The notes under the pieces were generated by a model. The model saw only the letters and a program-made list of their open reading frames with translations. It ran no database searches and had not been told where the DNA came from. From NCBI GenBank assembly GCA_022867105.1, contig JALHVH010000084.1, forward strand, positions 1 through 10,213: DNA of 10,213 bases, given 5' to 3'. The stretch is from Candidatus Aminicenantota bacterium. GTDB lineage: Bacteria > Acidobacteriota > Aminicenantia > Aminicenantales > Saccharicenantaceae. Shown one piece after another: positions 1 to 7,291 of this stretch. Every line of letters starts with the position of its first letter. Position 1 is the stretch's first letter. The translations under genes were made by a program, and so were the position numbers.

Positions 1-1
1 G

Positions 2-2071
2 GACGAGCAGGTCATGGCCAGCCAGGCGCTTCTCCTCCAGCTCACGAACCTCGATCAGAAGGGGATTGACCGGGCGACGAAGGGCGCGATGGGACTGGCT
101 TCGACGATGGGTATTGACCTCCATTCGGCCACGATGATGGTGACGAAGGCGATGGAGGGCAATTACACGGCTCTTGGGCGAGTCGGAATCCGCGTCTCCG
201 AAAACTTGACGGGGGAGCAGAAGCAGGCGTCGCTTCTCGACCAGCTCATCCAACTCTACGGGCGCTCGACGGCAGAGACCGGCACCTTTGGAGGAGCATT
301 AAAACAGTTAGCCAATTCCTGGGACGAAGTCCAGGAAACGGTCGGCGGCGCTATTGTTAAAAACGAGTCCTTCAAGAATGCGATTAAGGACTTAAAGGCA
401 TGGGTTGATAAGCTGGCTACTTCGCCGGACTTTCAGCTCTGGCTCAATACGGTCATCGACGGGATGATGGCTGCTGCGAAGTTTACGGGCAAGTTTGCGG
501 GCGCGTGCCGCGATTTGATGATGAACGTCTTCGGGGCGACGAAGGCGGACAAGGAAATGATCGCAGCCCAGGTGCTGCTTAACGCCGCATTGGACCGGGC
601 GAGGGCGGCCGGACACGACGTGGACCAGGTCCAGAGAGCTATCGCGGCATCCGCTCATGCTGCGGCCCTAAAGATCAACGAGGTTGGAGACGCTTCCAAG
701 AAAGCCTTGACGGCGGAACAGGTGAAGGCGGCGAAAGAAGCGGCGGACGCATATAAAAAGCTTGGGGATGCCGCAGCCGACATCGTGGCCAAATACAACC
801 CGCTCCTCGGCGCGATGATAAAGCTCAAGGCAGAACAGGATACCTTGACGAAGGCCTGGAAGGCCGGGGCCATGAGCGCCGGGGCGTACGACAAGGCGAT
901 GGACGCCAACGCCAAAGCCATGAAGAACGTCGGGCTCGAGGCAGGCAAGTCAGCGAAGGCGCAGGGGGCGATGGTGAAGGCCGCCAGCGATATCATCAAT
1001 AAATATAACCCGATGCACGCGGCGATGGTGAAGGCCATCGACGACGAGAAGAAACTCGATGCGGCGCTCAAGGCCGGGGTCATCACCGACAAGGCCTATG
1101 CGAAGGGGCTTGAGAGTATCCATAAAGACCTCGACGCGGCCGCGGCGGCGGAGAAGGCGGCAAAGACGACGACATCCGCATTCGCATCATCAATACAGGA
1201 TCTTGTCAATAAGCTCAAAGTGACGGGACCGGGATTTAAGACAGCGACTGCCGGAGAAAAGATGCTCATGGCAGCGCTCATCATGGGGAGGATTTCGCTC
1301 AAGCAATACACAGCACTTCTGAAACAACTCAACGCGGAACTCGCGGACACAACGGGCACGAAGGCATGGGAGACTAACACTGTCAATGCAATAGGGGCGA
1401 TCTGCGCAGCTGCCACGGTTGCCATCACCTACATTGATGGGATGAACCAGCAAGCCCTGCAAAGAAAACTCGCCCAACTCGACGAGGAATATCAAACTGA
1501 GCTTGATCTCATAAACCAGAGCGTGATGAACGAGGAAGACAAAGCAATCGCCATCGCGGCTCTAGACGAAGAATACGAGGCGAAGCGCTCGGCGGCCCAG
1601 AAGAAGGCGGCCGAGAAGTCAAAAAAGATTGCCATTGCGGCTGCGATCATAAACACGGCCGAGGCCGTCACCGCCGCCCTGACGATGAAGCCCTGGACCA
1701 TATATAATTTTGTCTTAGCTGCCCTAGCCGGTGCGATGGGCGCCGTCCAGATCGCCCTCATCAAGAGCCAGCCCATCGGCGCGGCGGCCGGGGCCATCTT
1801 CAAGCAGAAAGCCTTGCTCATGTCGCAGGCCACGGGCCAGGAATACGAAGTGGCCGAGGGCGGGGAGGCGGAGATCGTGAGCTCGCCGCGTCAGCTCCGC
1901 GAGGCAATCATGGGCAAGGGCAGGGGCAAGGGTCCCGGCCAGCAAGTCACCCTTCACAATCACATATACATCGACGGGAAAGAGATGAAAACGTTCATCA
2001 CCAAGACGATCCGGGAATTAAGCAAAGCCGAACTCATGCAGATCCATCCGAGAGCGGTGAGAGCATACTAA
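2..2071 (+). CDS. Phage tail tape-measure protein, 5' end outside window
   Basis: This protein sets tail length and lines the tail tube in long-tailed phages. The frame is open to the left edge, so the first Met at base 14 is probably internal and the gene is truncated by the window. The N-terminal part here is the predicted helical region common in tape measures, with a lysine/alanine-rich segment that follows the pattern 'MVTKAMEGNYTALGR'. Two related blocks centred on KYNP (bases 791 and 1001) lie exactly 210 bases, or 70 residues, apart. Around 1470-1640 is a highly charged coiled coil. It is followed by a hydrophobic Ala/Gly-rich stretch (about 1630-1800) that could be the membrane-active segment often seen in tape measures. 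The C-terminus has an HNHIYIDGKEM strand typical of the family. One base separates its TAA from the next tail gene. Length, composition and context all fit; no enzymatic domain is visible. Confidence 0.85.
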   Translation, partial: DEQVMASQALLLQLTNLDQKGIDRATKGAMGLASTMGIDLHSATMMVTKAMEGNYTALGRVGIRVSENLTGEQKQASLLDQLIQLYGRSTAETGTFGGALKQLANSWDEVQETVGGAIVKNESFKNAIKDLKAWVDKLATSPDFQLWLNTVIDGMMAAAKFTGKFAGACRDLMMNVFGATKADKEMIAAQVLLNAALDRARAAGHDVDQVQRAIAASAHAAALKINEVGDASKKALTAEQVKAAKEAADAYKKLGDAAADIVAKYNPLLGAMIKLKAEQDTLTKAWKAGAMSAGAYDKAMDANAKAMKNVGLEAGKSAKAQGAMVKAASDIINKYNPMHAAMVKAIDDEKKLDAALKAGVITDKAYAKGLESIHKDLDAAAAAEKAAKTTTSAFASSIQDLVNKLKVTGPGFKTATAGEKMLMAALIMGRISLKQYTALLKQLNAELADTTGTKAWETNTVNAIGAICAAATVAITYIDGMNQQALQRKLAQLDEEYQTELDLINQSVMNEEDKAIAIAALDEEYEAKRSAAQKKAAEKSKKIAIAAAIINTAEAVTAALTMKPWTIYNFVLAALAGAMGAVQIALIKSQPIGAAAGAIFKQKALLMSQATGQEYEVAEGGEAEIVSSPRQLREAIMGKGRGKGPGQQVTLHNHIYIDGKEMKTFITKTIRELSKAELMQIHPRAVRAY

Positions 2072-2072
2072 C

Positions 2073-2822
2073 ATGGCGAAATGTCGATTTCTCTACGATA
2101 ACATCTGGAAGACCGCGACGCTTACGGCATTAACATCCGAGGTGAATTTTCCCGTCACGAACACGCAGAAGCGAGCGCCAGGTCGTCGGTGGAGGTCAAC
2201 ATCCGTTGTCGCCGACCAGACCATAGTGGCCAACTTGGGGGCCGTGGACATTCCGGCAACGGCATTTTCCATTCGGGGGAATAATTTCACGGCGGCGGCG
2301 GTTGTCACGATCCAGGCCAGCCACGGCAACGATGTGGCCCATTGGGCCGCCCCCGATTTCGCGGCGGTCTTGAGCCCCATCGACAACGCGATGATGGGCA
2401 CGTTTTTCGAGACGCAGACCTACCAATATTGGCGGCTCGTTATTTCGGACGCCGCTAACCCAATCCTTTACGTCGAAGCCGGTCCGATATTTCTTGGGAC
2501 GCATTTCGAGCCCGCCTACAGCTATAAGGCCGGCACAACGGGAACGCCGGAGGATCTGAGCGTCATCACGAAGTCGGCGGGGGGACAGCGGACCGCAGTC
2601 ATCCATGACCAGGCGGGCGTCTGGCAATATGCGTTCAGGACCGATGAAAAGTCGGCCTTTGAGACGATTCGGCGGGCGGTCGGATGGTCGCTCCCGTTCT
2701 GGTTCTGCGAGGACTCGGACGTCCCGAATGCTGCCTTGTACGTCGTGGCGACGGCCTGGGAATGGGAGCATCTTTATCTAACGACCTGGACGCTGACCCT
2801 TACTTTGGCCGAGGAGATCTGA
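2073..2822 (+). CDS. Distal-tail/baseplate-like structural protein
   Basis: This 249-residue protein lies directly after the tape measure, where the distal tail protein usually sits in siphovirus gene order. It is predicted to be mostly beta strand, with short hydrophobic strands such as TIVANLG, VVTIQA, YWRLVI and WTLTLTL. It has no signal peptide or membrane segment. The pattern of a 'WRSTS' strand, then 'IRGNNFTAAAVVTIQA', then 'YQYWRLVISDAANP', and 'IFLGTHFEP' is one I associate with uncharacterised tail proteins of metagenomic phages. The assignment to the distal-tail role is by position rather than by a diagnostic motif. The start ATG follows the upstream TAA by one base, and a purine-rich GGTGAGAG lies about nine bases upstream as ribosome binding site. 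The stop TGA overlaps the Shine-Dalgarno region of the next gene, which fits co-translation. Confidence 0.6.
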   Translation: MAKCRFLYDNIWKTATLTALTSEVNFPVTNTQKRAPGRRWRSTSVVADQTIVANLGAVDIPATAFSIRGNNFTAAAVVTIQASHGNDVAHWAAPDFAAVLSPIDNAMMGTFFETQTYQYWRLVISDAANPILYVEAGPIFLGTHFEPAYSYKAGTTGTPEDLSVITKSAGGQRTAVIHDQAGVWQYAFRTDEKSAFETIRRAVGWSLPFWFCEDSDVPNAALYVVATAWEWEHLYLTTWTLTLTLAEEI

Positions 2823-2826
2823 GGCC

Positions 2827-3297
2827 GTGAACTTCGAAGACCTGATCCTATTGCCCGAGGCCCGGCGACTCGTCATCGGCGAGCACAAGCCGGCCATTGA
2901 GGTCGAATACAGGACCTGGACGGCGACAGGTGGCGGCTCGCATTGGGCACCCTTGACCGATGGCGAAATCATCGAAGTCACGCAGGGCGGGGCCGCCTAT
3001 GACGAGGTTTTCACGGCCGCTGAGTGCGATGCCACAGCGGCCACCTTTTTCATGGACCTCGTAAATCAGCGACTTTACCTTCACACCTCGCCCGCCGGAG
3101 TCATCCCTTCGCATCAGACGGGCGGCGTTTATGATTTTTGCATCCTGGCTTATTTCATCATCGGGTTCGCGGATCGTGTGGACGCAGATGGAAGGGACCC
3201 GGTCTTCGAACCGGAGATCGAGATGCTTTTGGACGGCGGCTTCGAGGATTGGACAAACGCGACGGTTCCTGCGAAGTGGACGACATACATGGAATAA
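2827..3297 (+). CDS. Tail protein, N-terminal half of a probably split tail-tip protein
   Basis: The gene starts at GTG, with GAGGAG ten bases upstream and overlapping the end of the previous gene. It encodes 156 residues. The opening segment (PEARRLVIGEHKPAIEVEYRTW) and the later YDFCILAYFIIGFADR resemble the N-terminus of large phage tail proteins. The last 20 or so residues (LLDGGFEDWTNATVPAKWT) look like the first strand of a carbohydrate-binding-type beta sandwich, which normally runs on for more than 100 residues. Here it is cut short by TAA at 3295-3297. The following 918-residue ORF is in the same frame, beginning after only one more codon (AAC). The later part of that sandwich seems to be recognisable there near its residues 170-220. 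I infer a split gene, a readthrough stop, or a domain insertion that brought in a stop and new start. It could still be an independent small tail protein. Confidence 0.65.
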   Translation: MNFEDLILLPEARRLVIGEHKPAIEVEYRTWTATGGGSHWAPLTDGEIIEVTQGGAAYDEVFTAAECDATAATFFMDLVNQRLYLHTSPAGVIPSHQTGGVYDFCILAYFIIGFADRVDADGRDPVFEPEIEMLLDGGFEDWTNATVPAKWTTYME

Positions 3298-3300
3298 AAC

Positions 3301-6057
3301 ATGGCTCTGCAATACGCTTACCCGACCTCCGACGTTAATAATAGCGGAGCCTGGACCACCGAACCACTCTATAACAAAATAGACGAAGAGCCGTATAGCG
3401 ACGTGGATTATGTTCAGTCCCCTCAAAGTGCGGCCAATAAAGCCTTCACGGTAGGGCTCGGAAGCCTGACGGATCCTAGCGTCCACACGGGGCACACGGT
3501 ACGGATTCGGGCGCTTGTCGGAACTTCGGGCACGTTTAAATTTGAACTTCTTCAGACCTCGACCGTTATTCATGACTCTGGAGAATTAAGCCTCACCACT
3601 TCATTCGCGGAATATAGTTTTACCCTGACTGCAGGCGAGGCGGCGAACATAACGGACTATACGGCTCTCCGCGTCCGGGTTACAGCCGTCACGACGTATG
3701 CGACCAAATATCAACAGGTTTCTTGGATTCGACTCGAAATCCCTGACGCGGCTATTCAACTCGTTGCGGCTGAGGGCTACCAGACCCAGGCTTCGGATTC
3801 TCCGGCCCTTGTTTTTCCTCTCGAACGCGAAACGACCGAGGTTTGCGCTGGGGCTTATTCGCTGAAGATAAACGTCGGCGCGGACGGGGCCAATGTCGGC
3901 GTCGCTCAAACCAACATCAGACTCCGGCCCGGTTGCAAGGGGCGCGTGCGTTTCTGCGTCAAAAGCACGGTCGCCTCGCCGGGGATAGACGTTTATTGGC
4001 GGCTCTCGGATATGGGCGATAACGTCTGGCTCAATTCCACAACGGGAGCATGGGGGGCCGTTCACGACAACGTGGTCGCGGGCGTCACGGACGCGGCTGT
4101 GATCGAGTTCTCTTATGACTTCATAGCTCACGCGACTTATTCGATCTATAAATTCTCCATCGGGCGCGGGACGTCCGACTATGGCGCGGTGTACAGCATC
4201 TGGGTCGACTGCGCCTCGCTTCTCCGACTCCTGAAGCCGACGCCCTACCGGGCACTCATCCCGCAGGGCGGAGCGCCATCGGTCCAGCAGTCCGTCGGGG
4301 ATTTTTACGTCGGGGACGTCGCCCTTTCCGCGGGCGAACTCAAATACGGGAATGACGGCCGGTGGTACGTGAACCTCGACGCCTACATCTGGCACCTCAA
4401 AAAGTTTTGGCTCAAGGTCGGGGCCATCGACTCGGCCTACGCCGAGCTCGGGACGATATTCTGGGGCCGGACGACCCGGCCGCAGGTCACTGACGAGGCC
4501 GTCACATTCCAAATCGTGGACGCAAGGGAGGGACTGTTCGGGGCGATCCCGACGGCCCTCTATGACCTGGCGACTTATCCCAATCTCCAGGAGGATGCTA
4601 TTGGCCAGGCCATCCCGATCCTCTTTGGGGAACGGGATAATATCATGCCCGTCTGTATCGACCTCGTACTGTTCAAATACAAGGTCGCCGGCCATGCGCT
4701 TCAGGATATCAGCGCGGTTTACAAAGCCGGGGTCACGCTTAATACTCCTGCGGATTATAGTGCGGATCCGACAACTGCGATCATCGATCTCGTCGCGGAC
4801 CCGGGAGATTCCGTCATCACCTGCAAGGCGAAGGGCGCGAAGTGCAAAATCGAGGACGGGTCCTACAGCGCCCTCGGGGCGGACATCCTCTACCACGTGC
4901 TGACGGTGCTGAACTCGCCTCCCATCCCGAAATCGCAGATCGATCTGGTTTCGTTCTTCGACCTTCGGACCGCCCGGACCCAGGTGCTGGCCGCCTACCT
5001 GACCGAACAGATCGCCGTCACCGACTTCATCCGGCAAATCCAGGACTCGAATGTTTTCCACCTGATTCCACTCCTGAATGGAACCTTCGGCGCATTCCGA
5101 TATGCCGCAGGGACGACAGGCGCGGAGACCAGAATCGACCAGCTCGACATGGCTTCGTTCACCTTGAGCTACGATACGGCGCCAGTTCGCAAGACCGTGG
5201 TTGTGAAATACGGGCTAGCGGGTTCGAGGATGGACCCGGGAACGCAGAACTGGCTGGCGGCATCGGCGACGGACCCGAACATCGGCCTCCGATACGACCA
5301 GGCGGAAATCCTGGAAAAAGAGACTTTGCTAACCAGCTGGTCGGACGCGAAGGCCCTCGCGACATTCTATCTCAACCTCATCAGGAGCCCGGAGAAGCGA
5401 GTCGCCGGGAGTGTCCCGGCCATGCTCTTGGGCCATCGTCCTGCGGAGAAAATCGTCATCTCAAAGGCGATCCGAAGCGGTGAGGGAATTGACCAGACCG
5501 TCTTGGCCGCCGAAGTTTACCGGGCGCTGACGCTCGTGAAGAACGCGGGCCCTGCGACCGTCGATCTGGAGGCGGTCCTCGACATCCAGAGCACCGGGGC
5601 CGTGCATAACGACGTCGCGCATATCGACATGCACGGGGACAGCCACACGGATACGCCTCACGAGGATACCGTCCACGAAGATTCGGGCCATCTGGATACT
5701 CACGCGAACGTCGCGCACGTGGACGCCTACACCGACATCGACTACCACGACCACGCCCACGTCGACACCCACACGGACAGCCACTCGGACATCCCACATA
5801 CGGACAGCTATTCTGATCACCAAGACGAAGAAGTGCATTGGGACCACCACTATGATTTTCATTCGGATGGCCACCAGAACGCCCACGGCGACACTCACAC
5901 GGACGTCCCTCATACCGATACACACTCGGACGTGGCGCATCTGGATACTCATGGCGATGGTGCCCATTCGGATGTCACTCATGAGGACGAGGCTTATGAG
6001 GACGTCCCTCACGTGGACACGCACGAGGACGTCCTGCACGGAGATTCGGAGTATTGA
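3301..6057 (+). CDS. Tail-tip/adhesin-like protein ending in a His-x-Asp repeat array
   Basis: A 918-residue virion protein, probably at the tail tip. Residues 1-150 form a beta-rich module (YAYPTSD, then GHTVRIRALV, ITDYTALRVRV) of a type seen in phage and exported structural proteins. Residues about 170-310 resemble a carbohydrate-binding sandwich (ETTEVCAGAYSLKI). Residues about 330-760 look like a tail hub/tip region: a FYVGDVAL start, YIWHLKKFWLKVG, then IGQAIPILFGERDNI. Residues 769-915 are a low-complexity array of HxD triplets spaced four or five residues apart, ending SEY. The ATG has only a weak GGA seven bases upstream, and the preceding gene is in frame across a TAA, so translation may depend on coupling or readthrough. 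Its stop TGA is part of the Shine-Dalgarno sequence of the radical SAM gene, tying their expression. The role as receptor-binding protein is inference; tail location is well supported by neighbours. Confidence 0.75.
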   Translation: MALQYAYPTSDVNNSGAWTTEPLYNKIDEEPYSDVDYVQSPQSAANKAFTVGLGSLTDPSVHTGHTVRIRALVGTSGTFKFELLQTSTVIHDSGELSLTTSFAEYSFTLTAGEAANITDYTALRVRVTAVTTYATKYQQVSWIRLEIPDAAIQLVAAEGYQTQASDSPALVFPLERETTEVCAGAYSLKINVGADGANVGVAQTNIRLRPGCKGRVRFCVKSTVASPGIDVYWRLSDMGDNVWLNSTTGAWGAVHDNVVAGVTDAAVIEFSYDFIAHATYSIYKFSIGRGTSDYGAVYSIWVDCASLLRLLKPTPYRALIPQGGAPSVQQSVGDFYVGDVALSAGELKYGNDGRWYVNLDAYIWHLKKFWLKVGAIDSAYAELGTIFWGRTTRPQVTDEAVTFQIVDAREGLFGAIPTALYDLATYPNLQEDAIGQAIPILFGERDNIMPVCIDLVLFKYKVAGHALQDISAVYKAGVTLNTPADYSADPTTAIIDLVADPGDSVITCKAKGAKCKIEDGSYSALGADILYHVLTVLNSPPIPKSQIDLVSFFDLRTARTQVLAAYLTEQIAVTDFIRQIQDSNVFHLIPLLNGTFGAFRYAAGTTGAETRIDQLDMASFTLSYDTAPVRKTVVVKYGLAGSRMDPGTQNWLAASATDPNIGLRYDQAEILEKETLLTSWSDAKALATFYLNLIRSPEKRVAGSVPAMLLGHRPAEKIVISKAIRSGEGIDQTVLAAEVYRALTLVKNAGPATVDLEAVLDIQSTGAVHNDVAHIDMHGDSHTDTPHEDTVHEDSGHLDTHANVAHVDAYTDIDYHDHAHVDTHTDSHSDIPHTDSYSDHQDEEVHWDHHYDFHSDGHQNAHGDTHTDVPHTDTHSDVAHLDTHGDGAHSDVTHEDEAYEDVPHVDTHEDVLHGDSEY
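5605..6045 (+). repeat. HxD triplet repeat region in the tail protein
   Basis: Residues 769-915 of the tail protein contain 27 HxD triplets by my count, plus variants HxN (at 801 and 858) and YxD (at 810, 837 and 899). Spacing between triplets is mostly 4 or 5 residues, and the clearest stretch (866-892) is a nine-residue unit such as HTDVPHTDT, HSDVAHLDT, HGDGAHSDV. The x position is mainly T, S, E, G, L or V. His is encoded by both CAC and CAT and Asp by both GAC and GAT, mixed along the array. The repeat is therefore conserved as protein rather than as a fresh DNA duplication. A clean alternation of imidazole and carboxylate every four or five residues is a natural metal-binding pattern. 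Confidence 0.9.
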
Positions 6058-6067
6058 GGAGCATTAA

Positions 6068-7291
6068 ATGGGACTCCATCTAAAAATCATGGACTGTAAC
6101 GGCCTCTGCCGGTCATGCTACGAGCGGCGGATTCGGGGAGTCCAGGGCAACGAGAAGGGCTATGACCTCGAAGCGATGCTGGAGACGCTCAGGCGGGAGG
6201 CGGAAAAGGAGACGCCGGAAAACCGGAGAAAACATTCGGCTCCCTGCGTCCACGGCGGAGAGCCGCTGATGTTCCCGCCAGCGGATTTGAGGGCGATTCT
6301 AAAAACGACTTATGACCTTTACGGGCGAACGGGGATCCAGACGAACGGAATCCTGCTGTCGGATGAACACCTGGCCATGTTCCGTGAATTCAAAACATCG
6401 GTCGGGGTCTCCATCGACGGGGACACGGCCGCACTCAACCGGGGCCGGTGGAACGATGGCGACCTTTCAGCGAGCCGGATCCAGGAATTGACGGACCTGA
6501 CGCTCGGGAATATGGAGCGGGCGAGGGCGGCGTGCCCCACGTGCGGCGCGGCGGGGCTTAATGTCTCGGCTATCGTCGTTTTGAGGCGATACAATGCAAC
6601 TCCCGATCGACTCGATGAGTTGACGAGGTTCCTCCTGCGGCTTGAGAAAATGGGCATCCGGTCCGTCCGCACGAACGAGGTCATCGTTTTCGAGGACAGG
6701 TTCAAGGACGAGGAATTAACCGAAGAGGAACTGGGCCGGGCGTTCATCCGGCTCGCGGATCTTTGCATCAAGGACGCGGGGCGGCAATGGAATCCCTACC
6801 GGGACGTCGTGAAGATGTGGACGGAGGGCGGAGACGCGACCTGCGTCTTCAACGCTTGCGACGTCTGGAAGTCGGGCGCGGAGACGGCCATAGTGGGGGA
6901 TGGATCGATCGGGGTCTGTCTCAAGGGTGGGGCGGCATTGGACGGGATTCAGGCGCTTGCCGCCGACGCGGGTGGAAAGGAGAGGGTCGAGGCGCTACGG
7001 AAGATTCCCCAGAATCTCGGCGGCTGTCAGGGGTGCGAGTTCTGGGGCTTATGCGGCGGCGGATGTCCCGGGTCGGGGATCGGCAATAATTGGAGGAATA
7101 GATCCCGGTTCTGCGGAGCCTATAAAACGCTCTTTCAGCACATCCGGTTCCGGCTGAAGGGGATCATGCCGGGAATCGCACTCAAGGATCCGGGCGAACG
7201 GGCCAAGCGATGGGCGGGTACAGCGATGACTGGAGGAGGCCACGGAGACGAACATGGGGACAAGCCTCACGGGGACCACACGGATGGATGA
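6068..7291 (+). CDS. Radical SAM/SPASM-domain maturase-like enzyme with HxD tail
   Basis: A 407-residue iron-sulfur enzyme expected to cleave S-adenosylmethionine and act on a peptide or protein. The radical SAM cluster motif is C10-x3-C14-x2-C17. HGGEP at 62-66 is the SAM-binding motif, and QTNG (91-94) and SIDG (115-118) are the usual later strands. The SPASM region is complete in pattern: C264-x14-G-x4-C284, then C320-x2-C323-x5-C329-x3-C333, then C349, which would hold two auxiliary clusters. C156 and C159 form an extra CxxC in an insertion. Residues 392-406 are a short tail with four HxD triplets, echoing the preceding protein. The start has GAGGAG six bases upstream, overlapping the stop of the HxD tail gene, so the two are translationally coupled. 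SPASM enzymes commonly modify ribosomal peptides or activate sulfatases. No sulfatase is present, so I favour modification of the HxD protein. The reaction type cannot be told. Confidence 0.88.
   Translation: MGLHLKIMDCNGLCRSCYERRIRGVQGNEKGYDLEAMLETLRREAEKETPENRRKHSAPCVHGGEPLMFPPADLRAILKTTYDLYGRTGIQTNGILLSDEHLAMFREFKTSVGVSIDGDTAALNRGRWNDGDLSASRIQELTDLTLGNMERARAACPTCGAAGLNVSAIVVLRRYNATPDRLDELTRFLLRLEKMGIRSVRTNEVIVFEDRFKDEELTEEELGRAFIRLADLCIKDAGRQWNPYRDVVKMWTEGGDATCVFNACDVWKSGAETAIVGDGSIGVCLKGGAALDGIQALAADAGGKERVEALRKIPQNLGGCQGCEFWGLCGGGCPGSGIGNNWRNRSRFCGAYKTLFQHIRFRLKGIMPGIALKDPGERAKRWAGTAMTGGGHGDEHGDKPHGDHTDG
7241..7285 (+). repeat. Short HxD repeat at the C-terminus of the radical SAM gene
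   Basis: Residues 392-406 of the radical SAM protein read HGDEHGDKPHGDHTD, four HxD triplets within 15 residues, after a Gly-rich linker. The codons (CAC GGA GAC, CAT GGG GAC, CAC GGG GAC, CAC ACG GAT) resemble those of the tail array more than 1.2 kb upstream, so either recombination or convergent selection is possible. The following gene's start lies inside this stretch. Confidence 0.85.

Noticed and set aside
3601..5061. 486-residue minus-strand ORF opposite the tail-tip gene
   Set aside because: Typical antisense opening of a GC-rich gene; the sense strand has clear tail domains and all neighbours run on the + strand.
4842..5483. 213-residue + strand ORF in another frame
   Set aside because: Lies wholly inside the tail-tip gene and is Arg/Pro/Gly-rich as expected of a frame shadow.
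5461..6039. Long minus-strand ORFs (192 and 155 residues) opposite the HxD array, rich in Val/Arg
   Set aside because: They are the complement of the HxD codons; the composition is a by-product of repeated CAC/GAC and there is no ribosome binding site or domain.
5605..6045. CRISPR array or DNA-level tandem repeat
   Set aside because: Units are not identical at DNA level, have no spacers, and keep a reading frame with mixed synonymous codons, so this is a protein repeat.
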